Counted from the first letter of the stretch, positions 22,431-33,257 are shown. The stretch is DNA of 64,000 bases from Bradyrhizobium sp. WBAH42 (GCF_024585265.1 NZ_CP036533.1:5651001-5715000), one strand, 5' to 3'. The notes: generated from the letters alone by a model not told the origin. Numbers and translations: made by a program.

Positions 22431-23588
22431 ATGAGCCAGCGCCAGCTTCCGATCATCCTGGCGCTCGGCACCACGCAGACCCTGGCCTGGGCCTCCAGCT
22501 ATTATCTGCCGGCGCTGCTCGCCGACCCCATGGGGCGCGATCTCGGTGTCTCCTCCAACTGGATCTTCGGCGCGTTCTCGGCCGCGCTGGTGATCTCCGC
22601 GATGCTCGGCCCGCGCATCGGACGGCAGATCGATCTCGTCGGCGGCCGTCAGGTGCTGTCGGCCTCCAACCTGACCATTGCCGCCGGCCTCGTGCTGCTC
22701 GGCCTCTCGCAGTCCGTGACGGTGATGGCGATCGCCTGGCTGGTGCTCGGCATCGGCATGGCGATGGGCCTCTACGATGCCGCCTTCGCCGCTCTGGGGC
22801 GCATCTACGGCACCGAGGCGCGCCGGTCGATCACCGGCATCACGCTGATGGCGGGCTTCGCCTCCACCGTCGGCTGGCCGCTCACCGCCTGGGGCCTCGC
22901 CCATATCGGCTGGCGCGAGACCTGTTTTGCCTGGGCCGCTGCCAACATTCTGATCGGCCTGCCGCTCAACTTCTTCATGCTGCCGGCGATCAAGGGCGCC
23001 AAGCAGGCGGCGGCCACGGCCGAGAAGCCGCATGTGCCGCTCGACCGCACCATGATCTTGCTTGCCTTCATCTTCGCGGCGGTCTGGACCGTCACCGGCG
23101 CGATGGCCGCGCATTTCCCGCGCATCCTGGAGACGACGGGGGCCACGCCGGCCGAGGCGATCGCGGCCGGCGCATTGATCGGCCCGGCGCAAGTCGGTGC
23201 CCGCATGCTGGAAGCCGGCTTTCTCAGCCGCTTCCATCCGCTGTGGTCGACGCGGCTCGCCTGCCTCACCCACCCGGTCGGTGCCGTGATCGTCGCGATC
23301 TTCGGCGGCGCTGCGGCGAGCGCGTTCGCGTTGTTCCACGGCTCCGGCAACGGCATTCTGACCATCGCGCGCGGCACGCTGCCGCTGTCGATCTTCGGCC
23401 CGAAGGATTTCGGCTACCGCCTCGGCATCATCGGCGCACCGGCACGGATGGCGCAGGCGGTGGCGCCGCTCGCCTTCGGCCTGCTCATCGACCTCATGGG
23501 CGCCAAGGTGCTGATCGTCTCATCCGCGCTCAGCCTCTCAGCACTGGCAGCGCTGTTCCTGATCCGCGCCGGCCGGCGGCCGGATTGA
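22431..23588 (+). CDS. MFS transporter
   Basis: A 385-residue major facilitator protein with 12 predicted helices. It opens MSQRQLPIILALGTTQTLAW with GPRIGRQIDLVGGRQVLS as the loop 2-3 signature. It differs from the nearby EntS-like gene and is not a tandem copy. No substrate can be assigned. It is divergent from the cyclase gene with about 180 bases between the starts; no operator was recognised. The 59-residue gene follows 31 bases after its stop. Confidence 0.85.
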   Translation: MSQRQLPIILALGTTQTLAWASSYYLPALLADPMGRDLGVSSNWIFGAFSAALVISAMLGPRIGRQIDLVGGRQVLSASNLTIAAGLVLLGLSQSVTVMAIAWLVLGIGMAMGLYDAAFAALGRIYGTEARRSITGITLMAGFASTVGWPLTAWGLAHIGWRETCFAWAAANILIGLPLNFFMLPAIKGAKQAAATAEKPHVPLDRTMILLAFIFAAVWTVTGAMAAHFPRILETTGATPAEAIAAGALIGPAQVGARMLEAGFLSRFHPLWSTRLACLTHPVGAVIVAIFGGAAASAFALFHGSGNGILTIARGTLPLSIFGPKDFGYRLGIIGAPARMAQAVAPLAFGLLIDLMGAKVLIVSSALSLSALAALFLIRAGRRPD

Positions 23589-23619
23589 CCGCACCAATGG
23601 TTTCGCGCACAAGCGGTCC

Positions 23620-23799
23620 ATGAGCGACGACAACAGCCCGCCACGCACCTTGCGCTGGGCGACCACGCCGCCACAGGCCTGGGGCGTCTATCTGCTCGCC
23701 GTCCTGCTGGTCTGGCTGCTCTCGTTCTACGCCGGCACGCTGAAGCCGAAGAAGACGCCGGAGACGAGCCCGCCGATGGCGACCGCGCCGAAGAGCTAG
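23620..23799 (+). CDS. Small single-span membrane protein, 59 aa
   Basis: Unrecognised. The 59 residues start MSDDNSPPRTLRWATTPPQA, then one hydrophobic helix WGVYLLAVLLVWLLSFYAGT, then a basic and Pro-rich tail (KPKKTPETSPPMATAPKS). The layout, with a polar N-terminus, one span and a Lys-rich end, is plausible for a small inner-membrane protein. Its TAG shares the palindrome CTAG with the TAG of the convergent DMT gene. No strong ribosome site precedes it, so it may be translated by reinitiation after the MFS gene. Confidence 0.6.
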   Translation: MSDDNSPPRTLRWATTPPQAWGVYLLAVLLVWLLSFYAGTLKPKKTPETSPPMATAPKS

Positions 23800-24674
23800 G
23801 CCGGCTTCGCTTCGCTGGTCGCAATCCAGATCCCCGCGAACACCGCAACCAGCCCGATCAAGAGGTTTGCCGTGATCGGCTCGCCGATCAGCAGCGCGGC
23901 CAGCACTGTGGCGGCGATCGGATTGACCGTCATGGTGTTGGCGACCCGGGTCGGCGTCGCCCGCGCCAGCGCCATGACCCAGAGGATGAAGGCGAGCGCG
24001 CCGCCGCCGGCGCCGAGATAGATGCCGGCCATCCACTGCCCCGTGGTGAAATGATCGAGCGCCGCAAAGCTGCCCTTCACGAAACCCGCTAGCACCAGCA
24101 CCGCAGCGCCCGAGCCCATGCCGACCGTGAGGAAGCCGAGCGCGCTGGAACGCTGCATCAAAGGGCGCGACAGTACATTGTAGAACGCCATGCAGAACAC
24201 GGCCGCGGTCATGATCAGCTCGCCGCGCCACGCGCCCGGCGGACTTTGCGCGAGGCCCGCGGCGAGCGCCGCCGCGACGCCGAGCACGGCGATGCCCACG
24301 CCCGTCATCTTCCGCACCGTCAATTGCTCCACGCCGAGGATTGCGCCAACCACCATGGTGTGGAGCGGCAGCGTCGCCAGCGCGAGACTTGCGCGCGCCG
24401 CCGTCGTGTAGGACACCGCGATATTGTAGAGGATGAAGAACAGGCCGAAGAAGCAGATGCCGAGCAGCATGACTGCCGGCCAGTCGGATCGCTGCGGCCA
24501 GCGCACGCGAAGCAGCAGCGCGCATGGCAGCAGGCAGAGGAAGCCGATCCCCCAGCGCAGGATCGCCAGCAGAACCGGATCGGCCCCGCCGACGAGATAG
24601 CGGGTGATCGCCGCCGCGGTGCCCCCTAAGCTGCTCGAGACAAGCGCGATCGCAACCCCGAGCCACTCCCCCAC
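23796..24674 (-). CDS. DMT-superfamily transporter (EamA type)
   Basis: A 292-residue protein with ten predicted membrane helices in two EamA repeats, the second beginning around AVFCMAFYNVLSRPLMQR. The last helix contains GEPITANLLIGLVAVFAGIWIA, a typical EamA end. Members export amino acids or other small metabolites; the substrate is open. The GTG at 24674 is chosen because GGGAGA lies about eight bases upstream; an in-frame extension of 22 residues upstream looks random and Cys/Arg-rich. It meets the 59-residue gene tail to tail. Confidence 0.85.
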   Translation of the reverse strand: MGEWLGVAIALVSSSLGGTAAAITRYLVGGADPVLLAILRWGIGFLCLLPCALLLRVRWPQRSDWPAVMLLGICFFGLFFILYNIAVSYTTAARASLALATLPLHTMVVGAILGVEQLTVRKMTGVGIAVLGVAAALAAGLAQSPPGAWRGELIMTAAVFCMAFYNVLSRPLMQRSSALGFLTVGMGSGAAVLVLAGFVKGSFAALDHFTTGQWMAGIYLGAGGGALAFILWVMALARATPTRVANTMTVNPIAATVLAALLIGEPITANLLIGLVAVFAGIWIATSEAKPA

Positions 24675-24756
24675 GCATCGTCTCCCATTCCGGAGCTTTT
24701 GCGGGCAGTTAACACACCCCTGCTGCCACCGATGCGGCAACAGCAGCGCCCGAGCG

Positions 24757-25587
24757 CTAGTCGTAAAACTCCGGCGCCATCTTCTGGCTGTCGCGCTGGG
24801 CCTTGTCGTGGTTGATCCAGAGCTGCGCCTTCTCCTTGGCCAGCGTGTCGGCGATCTTCTGCATCGAGGCCGCGCTCTGGTCCTTGTCGACGTTCATGCT
24901 GGGCACGCGGCGGTTGTCCCAATTATCCCTGAAATGCACGGCATCGCCCGACAGCACCACCGCGCCGGTCTTCGGCAATTTCACCAATAGCGACTGGTGC
25001 CCGGGAGTGTGGCCGGGCGTCGACAGGATGGTCACGCTGCCGTCGCCAAAGACATCCTTGTCGCCCGTGAGCAGCTCGGCCGGGTGCGAGGGCTTGAAGC
25101 GCGGCGTGTTGTTGGCGCCGGGCCAATCATATTCCGCCTTCTGTACGTAGAGCACAGCCTGCGGGAACAGCTCGACATTGCCGGTATGGTCGGGATGCGT
25201 GTGCGAGACCGCCATGGCCTTGACGTCGTCGGGCTTGATGCCGAGCTGCTCGAGCTGGGCTGCAAGGGTCTTCGGCCGGCGCCAGGTGACGGCCTTGGGA
25301 TCGGCCGGTACCAGGCCGTTCGGCATGGCCGCGACGGCATCGGCGATGCCGGTGTCCCACAGGAACCAGCCCTTGGCGTGCTTGATCAGATAGCAGGTGT
25401 CGACGAAGTCCATCGCCTTGCCTTCGTTCAGGCCGGGCGTCCAGCGCGAGATGTCACCCGCGGTGCCCTCCCCGCAATTGAGCACGTAGAGTTTCTCGAC
25501 GCCGGTCTTGTCCGATTGCGCCAGCGCCGCAGGGTTTGATAGCGCCAGTGCAGCCATGGCAAGAGCGAGCCTGGTCATGCGCATCAT
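24757..25587 (-). CDS. Secreted MBL-fold hydrolase, AHL lactonase-like
   Basis: A 276-residue metallo-beta-lactamase-fold enzyme. A signal peptide (MMRMTRLALAMAALALS, cut after LAQ) leads to VEKLYVLNCGEGTAGD. The binuclear metal motif is SHTHPDHTGN (HxHxDH), with later residues STPGHTPGHQSLLV (His) and VVLSGDAVHF (Asp). The closest remembered family is the N-acyl homoserine lactonase group, which opens quorum-sensing lactones, but many of these act on other esters or lactones. The ATG at 25587 has GGAGG four to five bases upstream; the next ATG also fits. Confidence 0.8.
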   Translation of the reverse strand: MMRMTRLALAMAALALSNPAALAQSDKTGVEKLYVLNCGEGTAGDISRWTPGLNEGKAMDFVDTCYLIKHAKGWFLWDTGIADAVAAMPNGLVPADPKAVTWRRPKTLAAQLEQLGIKPDDVKAMAVSHTHPDHTGNVELFPQAVLYVQKAEYDWPGANNTPRFKPSHPAELLTGDKDVFGDGSVTILSTPGHTPGHQSLLVKLPKTGAVVLSGDAVHFRDNWDNRRVPSMNVDKDQSAASMQKIADTLAKEKAQLWINHDKAQRDSQKMAPEFYD

Positions 25588-25660
25588 CGGTCCTCCCATA
25601 CTGCCATGCTGGCTGCGATCGAGTATCAACCCCGGCTGCGCAGCAGAATTCCGGCCCCTG

Positions 25661-26629
25661 TCAATGCGGACAGGTCTCGACCTCGACCGTGACGTGGCTG
25701 AGTCCCTTCAACCCCGCCAGCCGCCGCTTGTAGATGGCCGGCTGCTTCGGCTTGTCCGACACGACCGAGAGCAGCACGGCGCAGTGGCCGGGTCCGACCT
25801 GCCAGAGATGCAGGTCGGTGACGCGATCCTCGCCGACCTCCATGCGGGCGCGGATCACCCGCTCCAGCTTCTCGTCGGCGCGCGCGTCGAGCAGCACCGC
25901 ACCGGATGACTTGATCAGGCCGAATGCCCAGCTTCCGATCACAATGCTGCCGATCAGGCCCACCGCCGGATCGGCCCAGACCCAGCCCGAATACATGGCG
26001 ACGGCAAGCGCAGCGATCGCCAGCACGGACGTTGCGGCATCCGTCATGACATGGACGTAAGCCGCGCGGAGATTGTTGTCGTGGTGATGATGATGATGGT
26101 GGTGATCATGGTCGTGGCCATGATCGTCGTGGTCATCATGCGCATGGCCATGACCGTGATGGTGATGATCGTGGCTGTCGCGCAGCAGCCAAACACTGGC
26201 GAGGTTGACGCACAGCCCGAGAGCGGCCACCGCGATCGCCTCACCATAGACGATCGGCACCGGGTTGATCAGCCGCAGCACGCTCTCGTAGGCGATCTCG
26301 ACCGCGATCAGGCCCAGGATGATCGCGCTGGCGAAGGCGGCAAGATCGCCGAACTTGCCGGTGCCGAAGGTGAAATGCGCATTGCCCAGATGCCGCCGCG
26401 CGAAGCGATAGGCGAAGGCGGCAATGCCGAGCGCCGCCGCATGCGTGCCCATGTGCCAGCCGTCGGCGAGCAGCGCCATCGAACCGAACAGCGAGCCGGC
26501 GACGATCTCGCCGACCATCATGACCAACGTCAGCACCACCACGAACCAGGTGCGCCGCTCGTTCTCGTCGTGCTTCTCGCCCAGGAAGGCGTGGTCATGG
26601 GTCCATTGTTCGATGGAATGGGAATGCAT
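25661..26629 (-). CDS. dmeF: Co2+/Ni2+ efflux transporter DmeF (CDF family)
   Basis: A 322-residue cation diffusion facilitator that should export Co and Ni to the periplasm by proton antiport. Six helices are predicted. The transport site appears in LLADGWHMGTHAAALG (helix 2) and VHVMTDAATSVLA (helix 5). Between helices 4 and 5, residues 152-184 form a loop made almost only of His and Asp, a metal-buffering segment typical for DmeF. A His-rich N-terminus (MHSHSIEQWTHDHAFLGEKH) is also typical. The start is preceded by CTGGAG. No dmeR-like regulator gene is adjacent. Confidence 0.9.
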   Translation of the reverse strand: MHSHSIEQWTHDHAFLGEKHDENERRTWFVVVLTLVMMVGEIVAGSLFGSMALLADGWHMGTHAAALGIAAFAYRFARRHLGNAHFTFGTGKFGDLAAFASAIILGLIAVEIAYESVLRLINPVPIVYGEAIAVAALGLCVNLASVWLLRDSHDHHHHGHGHAHDDHDDHGHDHDHHHHHHHHDNNLRAAYVHVMTDAATSVLAIAALAVAMYSGWVWADPAVGLIGSIVIGSWAFGLIKSSGAVLLDARADEKLERVIRARMEVGEDRVTDLHLWQVGPGHCAVLLSVVSDKPKQPAIYKRRLAGLKGLSHVTVEVETCPH

Positions 26630-26712
26630 CGAATTCTCCAGAAAATTCAGGTCCGTTGGCCTGCAATATAGACGGCAGGCAGCAATTTTCTAAGGTCCAA
26701 TCGTCCCGCGGA

Positions 26713-26741
26713 TTGACAGTGCTTCTTAGTTTCGCTGTAAT
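26713..26741 (+). promoter_or_regulatory. Sigma-70-type promoter of the chromate genes
   Basis: A consensus -35 TTGACA at 26713-26718, a 17-base spacer and TGTAAT at 26736-26741. It lies about 85 bases before the first ATG of the chromate pair. This is the cleanest promoter seen in the window. Confidence 0.7.
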
Positions 26742-26825
26742 CTGTGCCATGGGGATTTGAGCGATCTCCCCACGAGGCGACAGGCCCAAGCATCGCGTCC
26801 CGTTTAGTTCTTGCGAGGACGCATC

Positions 26826-27643
26826 ATGTCTACATTCACGACCATATCATCCGACAAAATGGCACGCCTGATCGGCACGGCGAACGCGCCTGTTCTGATC
26901 GATGTGCGCACCGAGCAGGATTTTGCCGCCGACCGGCGGCTGATTCCCGGCTCCCTCAAGCTCAGCCACGACAACGTGACGGACTGGGGCGGCGCCTTCG
27001 CCGGCCGCCGCGCCGTGGTCTCCTGCCTCCGCGGCGAGAAGCTCGCGCAAGGCACCGCGGCCTGGTTGCGCCAGCTCGGCGCGCAGGCCGAGACGCTGGA
27101 GGGCGGCTTCGAGGGCTGGAAGGCCGCCAAGCTGCCGCTGGTCGACGCCCGCAAGCTGCCGCCGCGCGATGCCAAGGGGCGCACCGTCTGGGTGACGCGG
27201 GCGCGGCCGAAAGTCGACCGCATCGCCTGCCCGTGGCTGATCCGCCGCTTCGTCGATCCGGGCGCAGTGTTCCTCTATGTCGCGCCGTCCGAGGTGGTCG
27301 CCGTCGGCGAGCGCTTTGGCGCAGCGCCCTTCGACATCGAGAACGTGTTCTGGAGCCACCGCGGCGAGCTCTGCACCTTCGACGTGATGATCGAGGAGTT
27401 CGGCATCGCGACGCCGCCCCTGCTGCGCCTCGCGACGCTGGTGCGCGGCGCCGACACCGCGCGACCCGACCTGGCGCCAGAGGCGCCCGGCCTGCTCGCA
27501 GCCTCGCTCGGGCTGTCGCGCATGTATGACGACGACCTCGAGCAGCTCGAGGCCGGCATGCTGCTCTATGATGCCTTCTACCGCTGGTGCCGCGACGCCA
27601 CCACCGAGACGCACAACTGGCCGACCAACAAGGTGAAGGCGTA

Positions 27644-27644
<1 letters not shown>
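26826..27644 (+). CDS. Rhodanese / ChrB-domain chromate resistance protein
   Basis: A 272-residue two-domain protein. The N-terminal rhodanese domain (residues 1-110) has LIDVRTEQDF and the catalytic loop VVSCLRGEK, with a Cys in place. The C-terminal part (about residues 120-265) is the ChrB C-terminal domain: VWVTRARPKVDRIACPWLIRRF and the Cys/His positions later in CTFDVMIEEF. ChrB proteins regulate or support chromate resistance. The N-terminus here is a sulfurtransferase rather than the usual ChrB DNA-binding part, so a direct regulatory role is unlikely. The stop overlaps the chrA ATG (TAATG). Confidence 0.88.
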
Positions 27645-29029
<1,385 letters not shown>

Positions 29030-29121
29030 TGCCAGGGATGTGACCAATCGTGACGCCAGAATGGGTTGGAACGCCGCGGCCGAACGCCAGCTAAGCAGGC
29101 GGGGCGTTTGGAGACACAGCG

Positions 29122-29379
29122 ATGCGTTTCATTCTGGCTTTAAGTCTTCTGATCACCTTGGGTGGCGTTGCCGACGCGGCACAGGTGCATCACACACACC
29201 GGCGGCACGTGACTGTCCATTCCGGTCAGGGCATGATCCCGCCAGGTGCCGCTTCAGGTTTTGCCTACGCGCCGCCTCCGTCGGCGCCCCACGGCGCCAC
29301 TGAGCCGTATTTTGGCGCCTCTCAAGGTTACGCGCCCGGCGAAAAGGAGCGGTTTCTCCACAGCGTGTTCAGTCCATAA
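29122..29379 (+). CDS. Small secreted hypothetical protein, 85 aa
   Basis: Not recognised. An N-terminal signal peptide (MRFILALSLLITLGGVADA, cut before AQVHH) leads to a short His-rich piece (VHHTHRRHVTVHSG) and a Pro/Gly/Tyr-rich remainder with PPPSAP. No membrane span follows the signal. GGAGA lies before the ATG, with good spacing. It stands alone between chrA and a Gly-rich gene on the other strand. The many His could bind metal, but nothing shows that. Confidence 0.65.
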   Translation: MRFILALSLLITLGGVADAAQVHHTHRRHVTVHSGQGMIPPGAASGFAYAPPPSAPHGATEPYFGASQGYAPGEKERFLHSVFSP

Positions 29380-29486
29380 AGAGGCCGTACCACCTTGGGC
29401 GGGCCCGTTGTGCGACGGACGCCGTGGGAAAGCTGAGAGTTGAACCCGCAGCTTCCCGTTCTTGAAGTCACACGGCGAGGATGTTG

Positions 29487-29816
29487 TTATTTTCGGGTTG
29501 GATCGTTGGAGCCGCCGGGACGGATGGTCTGAGGGCCGCCCTGGCCGGTACCCGCGCCATTGCCACTGCTGGTACCTGCGCTGGATCCCGTCCCAGTGCC
29601 GGCGCCAACACTGCCCGCCCCTGTTCCACCCGCCGCGCCGCTCGTTCCGCTCCCCGAGCCGCCGCTGGTTCCTCCAGCTCCGGCGCTGGCGCCCGCACCT
29701 GCGCCGCCCGCTCCACCTGCGCCTCCCGCGCCTCCTCCTGCCTGCGCATGAGCGAACCCGATCGACGCGCCGGCAAGCAACGCACACATGGCCACTGAGA
29801 AGATTGTCTTTCGCAT
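29487..29816 (-). CDS. Glycine/alanine-rich secreted protein, 109 aa
   Basis: A 109-residue protein with a good signal peptide (MRKTIFSVAMCALLAGASIG, cut after AHA). The mature part is nearly all Gly, Ala, Ser and Thr with repeats such as AGGAGGAGG and GTGTGSSAGTSSG, ending GGPQTIRPGGSNDPTRK. The codon pattern and signal support a real gene, although the mature part is low complexity. Function is unknown; surface or periplasmic. It faces the 85-residue gene tail to tail. Confidence 0.65.
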   Translation of the reverse strand: MRKTIFSVAMCALLAGASIGFAHAQAGGGAGGAGGAGGAGAGASAGAGGTSGGSGSGTSGAAGGTGAGSVGAGTGTGSSAGTSSGNGAGTGQGGPQTIRPGGSNDPTRK

Positions 29817-30016
29817 TGTTCAAAACTCCGATTGACGATGACATGCCAATCAAAGCGGCGCGCAAACGTTCCTGAGGACCTTCGTCGCAAGCTTTCGACA
29901 TTCGTAGGAACGATGTTGCGCAACGTTGAATTAATTCCAGTCCCGCGGCCACTCCACGCACCCTTCCGCGAAGCGCGCGTGACTCATCCCAATGCGGCTT
30001 GAATTCTGACCGCCGA

Positions 30017-31561
30017 CTACCGCATCATCATCCGCGCGATTGCTTCCCCGATCACCACCGTGGTGAAGTGCGTGTTGGCGCGGCAATCGGACGGCATGAT
30101 CGAGGCATCGGCGACGCGCAGGCTGCTGATTCCTTTCACGTTGCCGTCGGGGTTGACCACGCCATCCGCGTCGCCCACGCCGCTCATGCGGCAGCTGCCG
30201 GCAGCATGCTGGATGTCGCCGGTCTCACGGCGCAGCACGGCGTCGAGCTCGTGATCGGGCAGGCTGGCGGCCTGCGGCAGCGTCAAATCCGTGTCGGCGA
30301 GTCTGATCCAGTCGGCAATGCCTGACAGCGCCGGCTGCGAGGTGATGACGGCGAGGCGTTTCACCGCATCCATCATGCGCAGCATGTCGCTGGGATCGGC
30401 CAGCATGTTCTCCTCGACGACGGGATCGATTGCAGGATCGGTCGAGGCCAGCTTGAGCGTTCCACGCGAATATGCGTTGAACAGCCCGGCGCCGATCGCG
30501 CCGGGCACGCCGATGCCGCGATGATTGAACGCAATCAGAATCATGTCGCGCTTGCCGCCGTTGGCGAGGCCCGAGGAATAGGTCACGCAGCAATTGGTGT
30601 GGCGCGTATCTGCATCGGTGGGACGAATCTCCTCCCGTAGCTGGATCGTGGCACGAAACAGCGGATGGTCGAAGAAATGGCGGCCGACCGGCAGATCGCG
30701 TTCGACCTTAATCCCCATCGCCTTCAATTCCTCGGCCGGGCCGATGCCCGAGCGCAGCAGGATCGCCGGACTGTGGATGGCGCCGGCACACAGCACGATC
30801 TGGCGTGCGCTGATCTCGTGGGTGCCCTGCCCCTCGATATGAACGCGGACGCCGGTCGCCCGTCCGTCGCTGATCAGCACGCGATCGACCAGCGCATGCC
30901 CGCGGATCTCCAGATTGGCGCGCCCGCGCGCCGGCTCGAGATAGCCCTCGTTGGTGGTGATGCGGCGCAAGTTGCGGCTGTTGATGGGATAGCACGCAAC
31001 GCCCTCGCCATCCGGACCATTGACGTCGGCGCACCAGGGATAGCCGCTCGCCAGCGCCGCATCGCGCAAGCCCCGGTCGATCGGGCCCCATGTCTCCGGC
31101 GGCGCGCGATAGACCGGCAACGGCCCGCCGCGTCCGTGTCCCTCGGCGTCACCGAACTGCAGATCGTCCTCGATCACCGAGAACAGCGGCATCACCTCTT
31201 TCGCCGACCAGCCGGTGCAGCCATTGGCCGCCCATTCGTCGAAGGCATCGGCAACACCGCGGATCGCGATCTGGCCGTTCATCATCGACGAACCGCCGAG
31301 CCCCTTGCCGCGCCAGTAGAAGCGCGGCTCCTGCCCCGCGACGCGGCGCGTCAGCAGATCGGGCCACTGCCATTTCTCCTGGTACTCGCGCTTGTGGATG
31401 ATCGGGATCGGATTCGGCGTCCTCACCTCCCAGGGTGCCTCGTCAGCGCGCCAGTCGCGCCCCGCCTCTAGCAGCAGCACGCGCCGTGCCGGATCCTCGG
31501 AGAGCCGCGCGGCAACCGCGGCGCCAGCAGAGCCGCCGCCGACAACAATGACATCGTACAT
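30017..31561 (-). CDS. GMC-family FAD oxidoreductase
   Basis: A 514-residue glucose-methanol-choline oxidoreductase. The FAD-binding start MYDVIVVGGGSAGAAVAARL gives the GxGxxG motif, with LLEAG after it. Conserved motifs are LGGSSMMNGQIAIRG, LCAGAIHSPAILLRSGIGP, and the C-terminal IQHAAGSCRM and SDCRANTHFTTVVIGE with the catalytic His. The substrate is an alcohol, not identifiable. The start at 31561 has GTAAGG upstream and overlaps nothing; an alternative TTG start at 31576 would overlap the binding-protein stop. It is just downstream of that binding-protein gene, so the pair is probably an operon. Confidence 0.92.
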   Translation of the reverse strand: MYDVIVVGGGSAGAAVAARLSEDPARRVLLLEAGRDWRADEAPWEVRTPNPIPIIHKREYQEKWQWPDLLTRRVAGQEPRFYWRGKGLGGSSMMNGQIAIRGVADAFDEWAANGCTGWSAKEVMPLFSVIEDDLQFGDAEGHGRGGPLPVYRAPPETWGPIDRGLRDAALASGYPWCADVNGPDGEGVACYPINSRNLRRITTNEGYLEPARGRANLEIRGHALVDRVLISDGRATGVRVHIEGQGTHEISARQIVLCAGAIHSPAILLRSGIGPAEELKAMGIKVERDLPVGRHFFDHPLFRATIQLREEIRPTDADTRHTNCCVTYSSGLANGGKRDMILIAFNHRGIGVPGAIGAGLFNAYSRGTLKLASTDPAIDPVVEENMLADPSDMLRMMDAVKRLAVITSQPALSGIADWIRLADTDLTLPQAASLPDHELDAVLRRETGDIQHAAGSCRMSGVGDADGVVNPDGNVKGISSLRVADASIMPSDCRANTHFTTVVIGEAIARMMMR

Positions 31562-31565
31562 CGCC

Positions 31566-33116
31566 TTACTTCTCAACGTTCCAGAACACCGGGATGGCGG
31601 ACGGTATCAGACCGCGCAAAGTCGCGCGATAGGCGGCCGGCTGGGCGAACTGCCCCCACGGGATTCCGGGCGCCTGGTCGTACATGACGGCCTGGATCTC
31701 GCCCGCGATCTTCTTCCGGTCCTCCTCGGCCGGCGCTTTGGCGAAGGCTTCCATCAGCGGGGTGATGCGCGCATCGCATTGCCAGCCGGTGAAGTCGGCG
31801 CAGTTGAAGGCGACCATGACATTGGTCAGCGGCGAGCCCAGATCGAAGCCGCCGGCGTGGACGCCATAGACGCTCCAGCCCTCCTTCTTGGCGCGGCGCG
31901 CCAGCACGCTCGCCCAGTCCATCACTTGCAGATCGACGTTGAAGCCGGCAGCCTTCAGCCGCTCGGCGAGCACCTGCGCCGAAACGCGCGGGGCTTCGAG
32001 GTCGTTGGCCTGCATCACGACGACGGGCTCGCCGGCATATTTGGTCGCCTTCAGCGCAGCCTTCGCTGCTTCGATCGAGGGCTTGGCCGCCGCTTCCGTG
32101 CCGGCCTTGCTCTCGTAGGTGGTGCCGCAGGTGAAGTAGGTCGCGCAAGGCGTGGCGTACTTGGCGTCGAGCCCGAGCGCATCCAGCACTTCGCGCTGGT
32201 CGACCAGCTTCCACAGCACGCGGCGGATTTCTGGATCATCGAACGGCTTCGAGGCGGCGTTGAGACGATAGGCACCGGCGAACATGTTGCCGCCGGTGAA
32301 GTTGACGAGCTTGACGCGCGTGTTCTTCTCAAGCTGCGGCAACAGATCGAACGGCGCGTACTGCATGAAATCGACTTCGCCGGCCTGCAGCGCAGAGGCG
32401 GCGGTCGCACCATCGGGAATGACGCGGATCTCCAGCGTGTCGACATTGACGCGCTTGCCGCCGGCCAGGAAGTCCGCGGGCTCGGGGCGCGGCACATAGT
32501 CGCCGAACTTCTTCAGGATCATGCGGTCGCCGGTGCGGTGCTCGGCCTTGCTGTAGACGAACGGTCCGGAGCCGATGATCTCGGCGATACGCTCGTCGCC
32601 CGGCGTCTTCGCGATGCGCTCGGGCATCATGAACGCGACCGGGCTGACGGGATTACCGAGTGCGTCGATGACAAGGCCGGACGGCTCCTTCAGCGTCAGC
32701 ACGAAGGTCTTCGCATCAGCTGGCTCGAGCGAGGTCGTGATCGCGAAGATGCGGCGGCCGAGCGCGCTGCGCGTGCCCCAGCGACGCAGCGAGGCCACGC
32801 AATCGGCTGATGTGACCGGCTGGCCGTCATGCCATTTCAGGCCGTCGCGCAGCGTGAACGTATAGGTCAACCCGTCGGGCGAGACCTTCCAGTCCTGCAC
32901 CATTTGCGGCTTGATGTCGCCCTTGGAATCCTTCGCAAACAGCGTGTCGAACACCATGTAGCCGAACGTGCGCGAAATATAGGCCGTGGAGAAATGCGGA
33001 TCGAGCGTGACGATCTCCGCCTCGAGCACCGCGACGAGATTGCCCGCCGCATGCGCAGGCGCCGCCACCAGCGCGAGGCCGAACAGCGCCGGAATGAAAG
33101 CCTTCAGTTTGAGCAT
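31566..33116 (-). CDS. ABC transporter substrate-binding protein (peptide/nickel family 5)
   Basis: A 516-residue periplasmic protein. A signal peptide (MLKLKAFIPALFGLALVAAPAHA, cut before AGNLV) leads to the family-5 hallmarks LDPHFSTAYISRTFGYMVFDTLF, DGLTYTFTLRDGLKWHDGQPV and SGPFVYSKAEHRTGD. The type binds peptides, nickel or other compounds. No DppB/C/D/F permease or ATPase genes lie next to it, so it is an orphan or works with permeases elsewhere. It has five to six cysteines in the C-terminal half, more than usual. The GMC oxidoreductase follows closely. Confidence 0.92.
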   Translation of the reverse strand: MLKLKAFIPALFGLALVAAPAHAAGNLVAVLEAEIVTLDPHFSTAYISRTFGYMVFDTLFAKDSKGDIKPQMVQDWKVSPDGLTYTFTLRDGLKWHDGQPVTSADCVASLRRWGTRSALGRRIFAITTSLEPADAKTFVLTLKEPSGLVIDALGNPVSPVAFMMPERIAKTPGDERIAEIIGSGPFVYSKAEHRTGDRMILKKFGDYVPRPEPADFLAGGKRVNVDTLEIRVIPDGATAASALQAGEVDFMQYAPFDLLPQLEKNTRVKLVNFTGGNMFAGAYRLNAASKPFDDPEIRRVLWKLVDQREVLDALGLDAKYATPCATYFTCGTTYESKAGTEAAAKPSIEAAKAALKATKYAGEPVVVMQANDLEAPRVSAQVLAERLKAAGFNVDLQVMDWASVLARRAKKEGWSVYGVHAGGFDLGSPLTNVMVAFNCADFTGWQCDARITPLMEAFAKAPAEEDRKKIAGEIQAVMYDQAPGIPWGQFAQPAAYRATLRGLIPSAIPVFWNVEK

Positions 33117-33257
33117 TGGGATGTTTTTGCCTTTCGACCAGCCGTTTGCGGTCGCCAGGAAAAAGCAATGTTCGTGCCCGCACGTATGCGCTCGCGGCTA
33201 GCTGCCACGCGTTTGCGGGGTACTCAATGTCAGTTGGAGAACAGCGCTATCGCCTCT

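Noticed and set aside
26078..26176. A long CAT/ATG triplet run that looks like a microsatellite
   Set aside because: It is the His/Asp-rich metal loop of dmeF, in frame and typical for the family.
29560..29751. Pro/Ala-rich plus-strand frame over the Gly-rich gene
   Set aside because: The minus-strand frame has a proper signal peptide; the plus-strand frame has only the complementary Pro-rich pattern.
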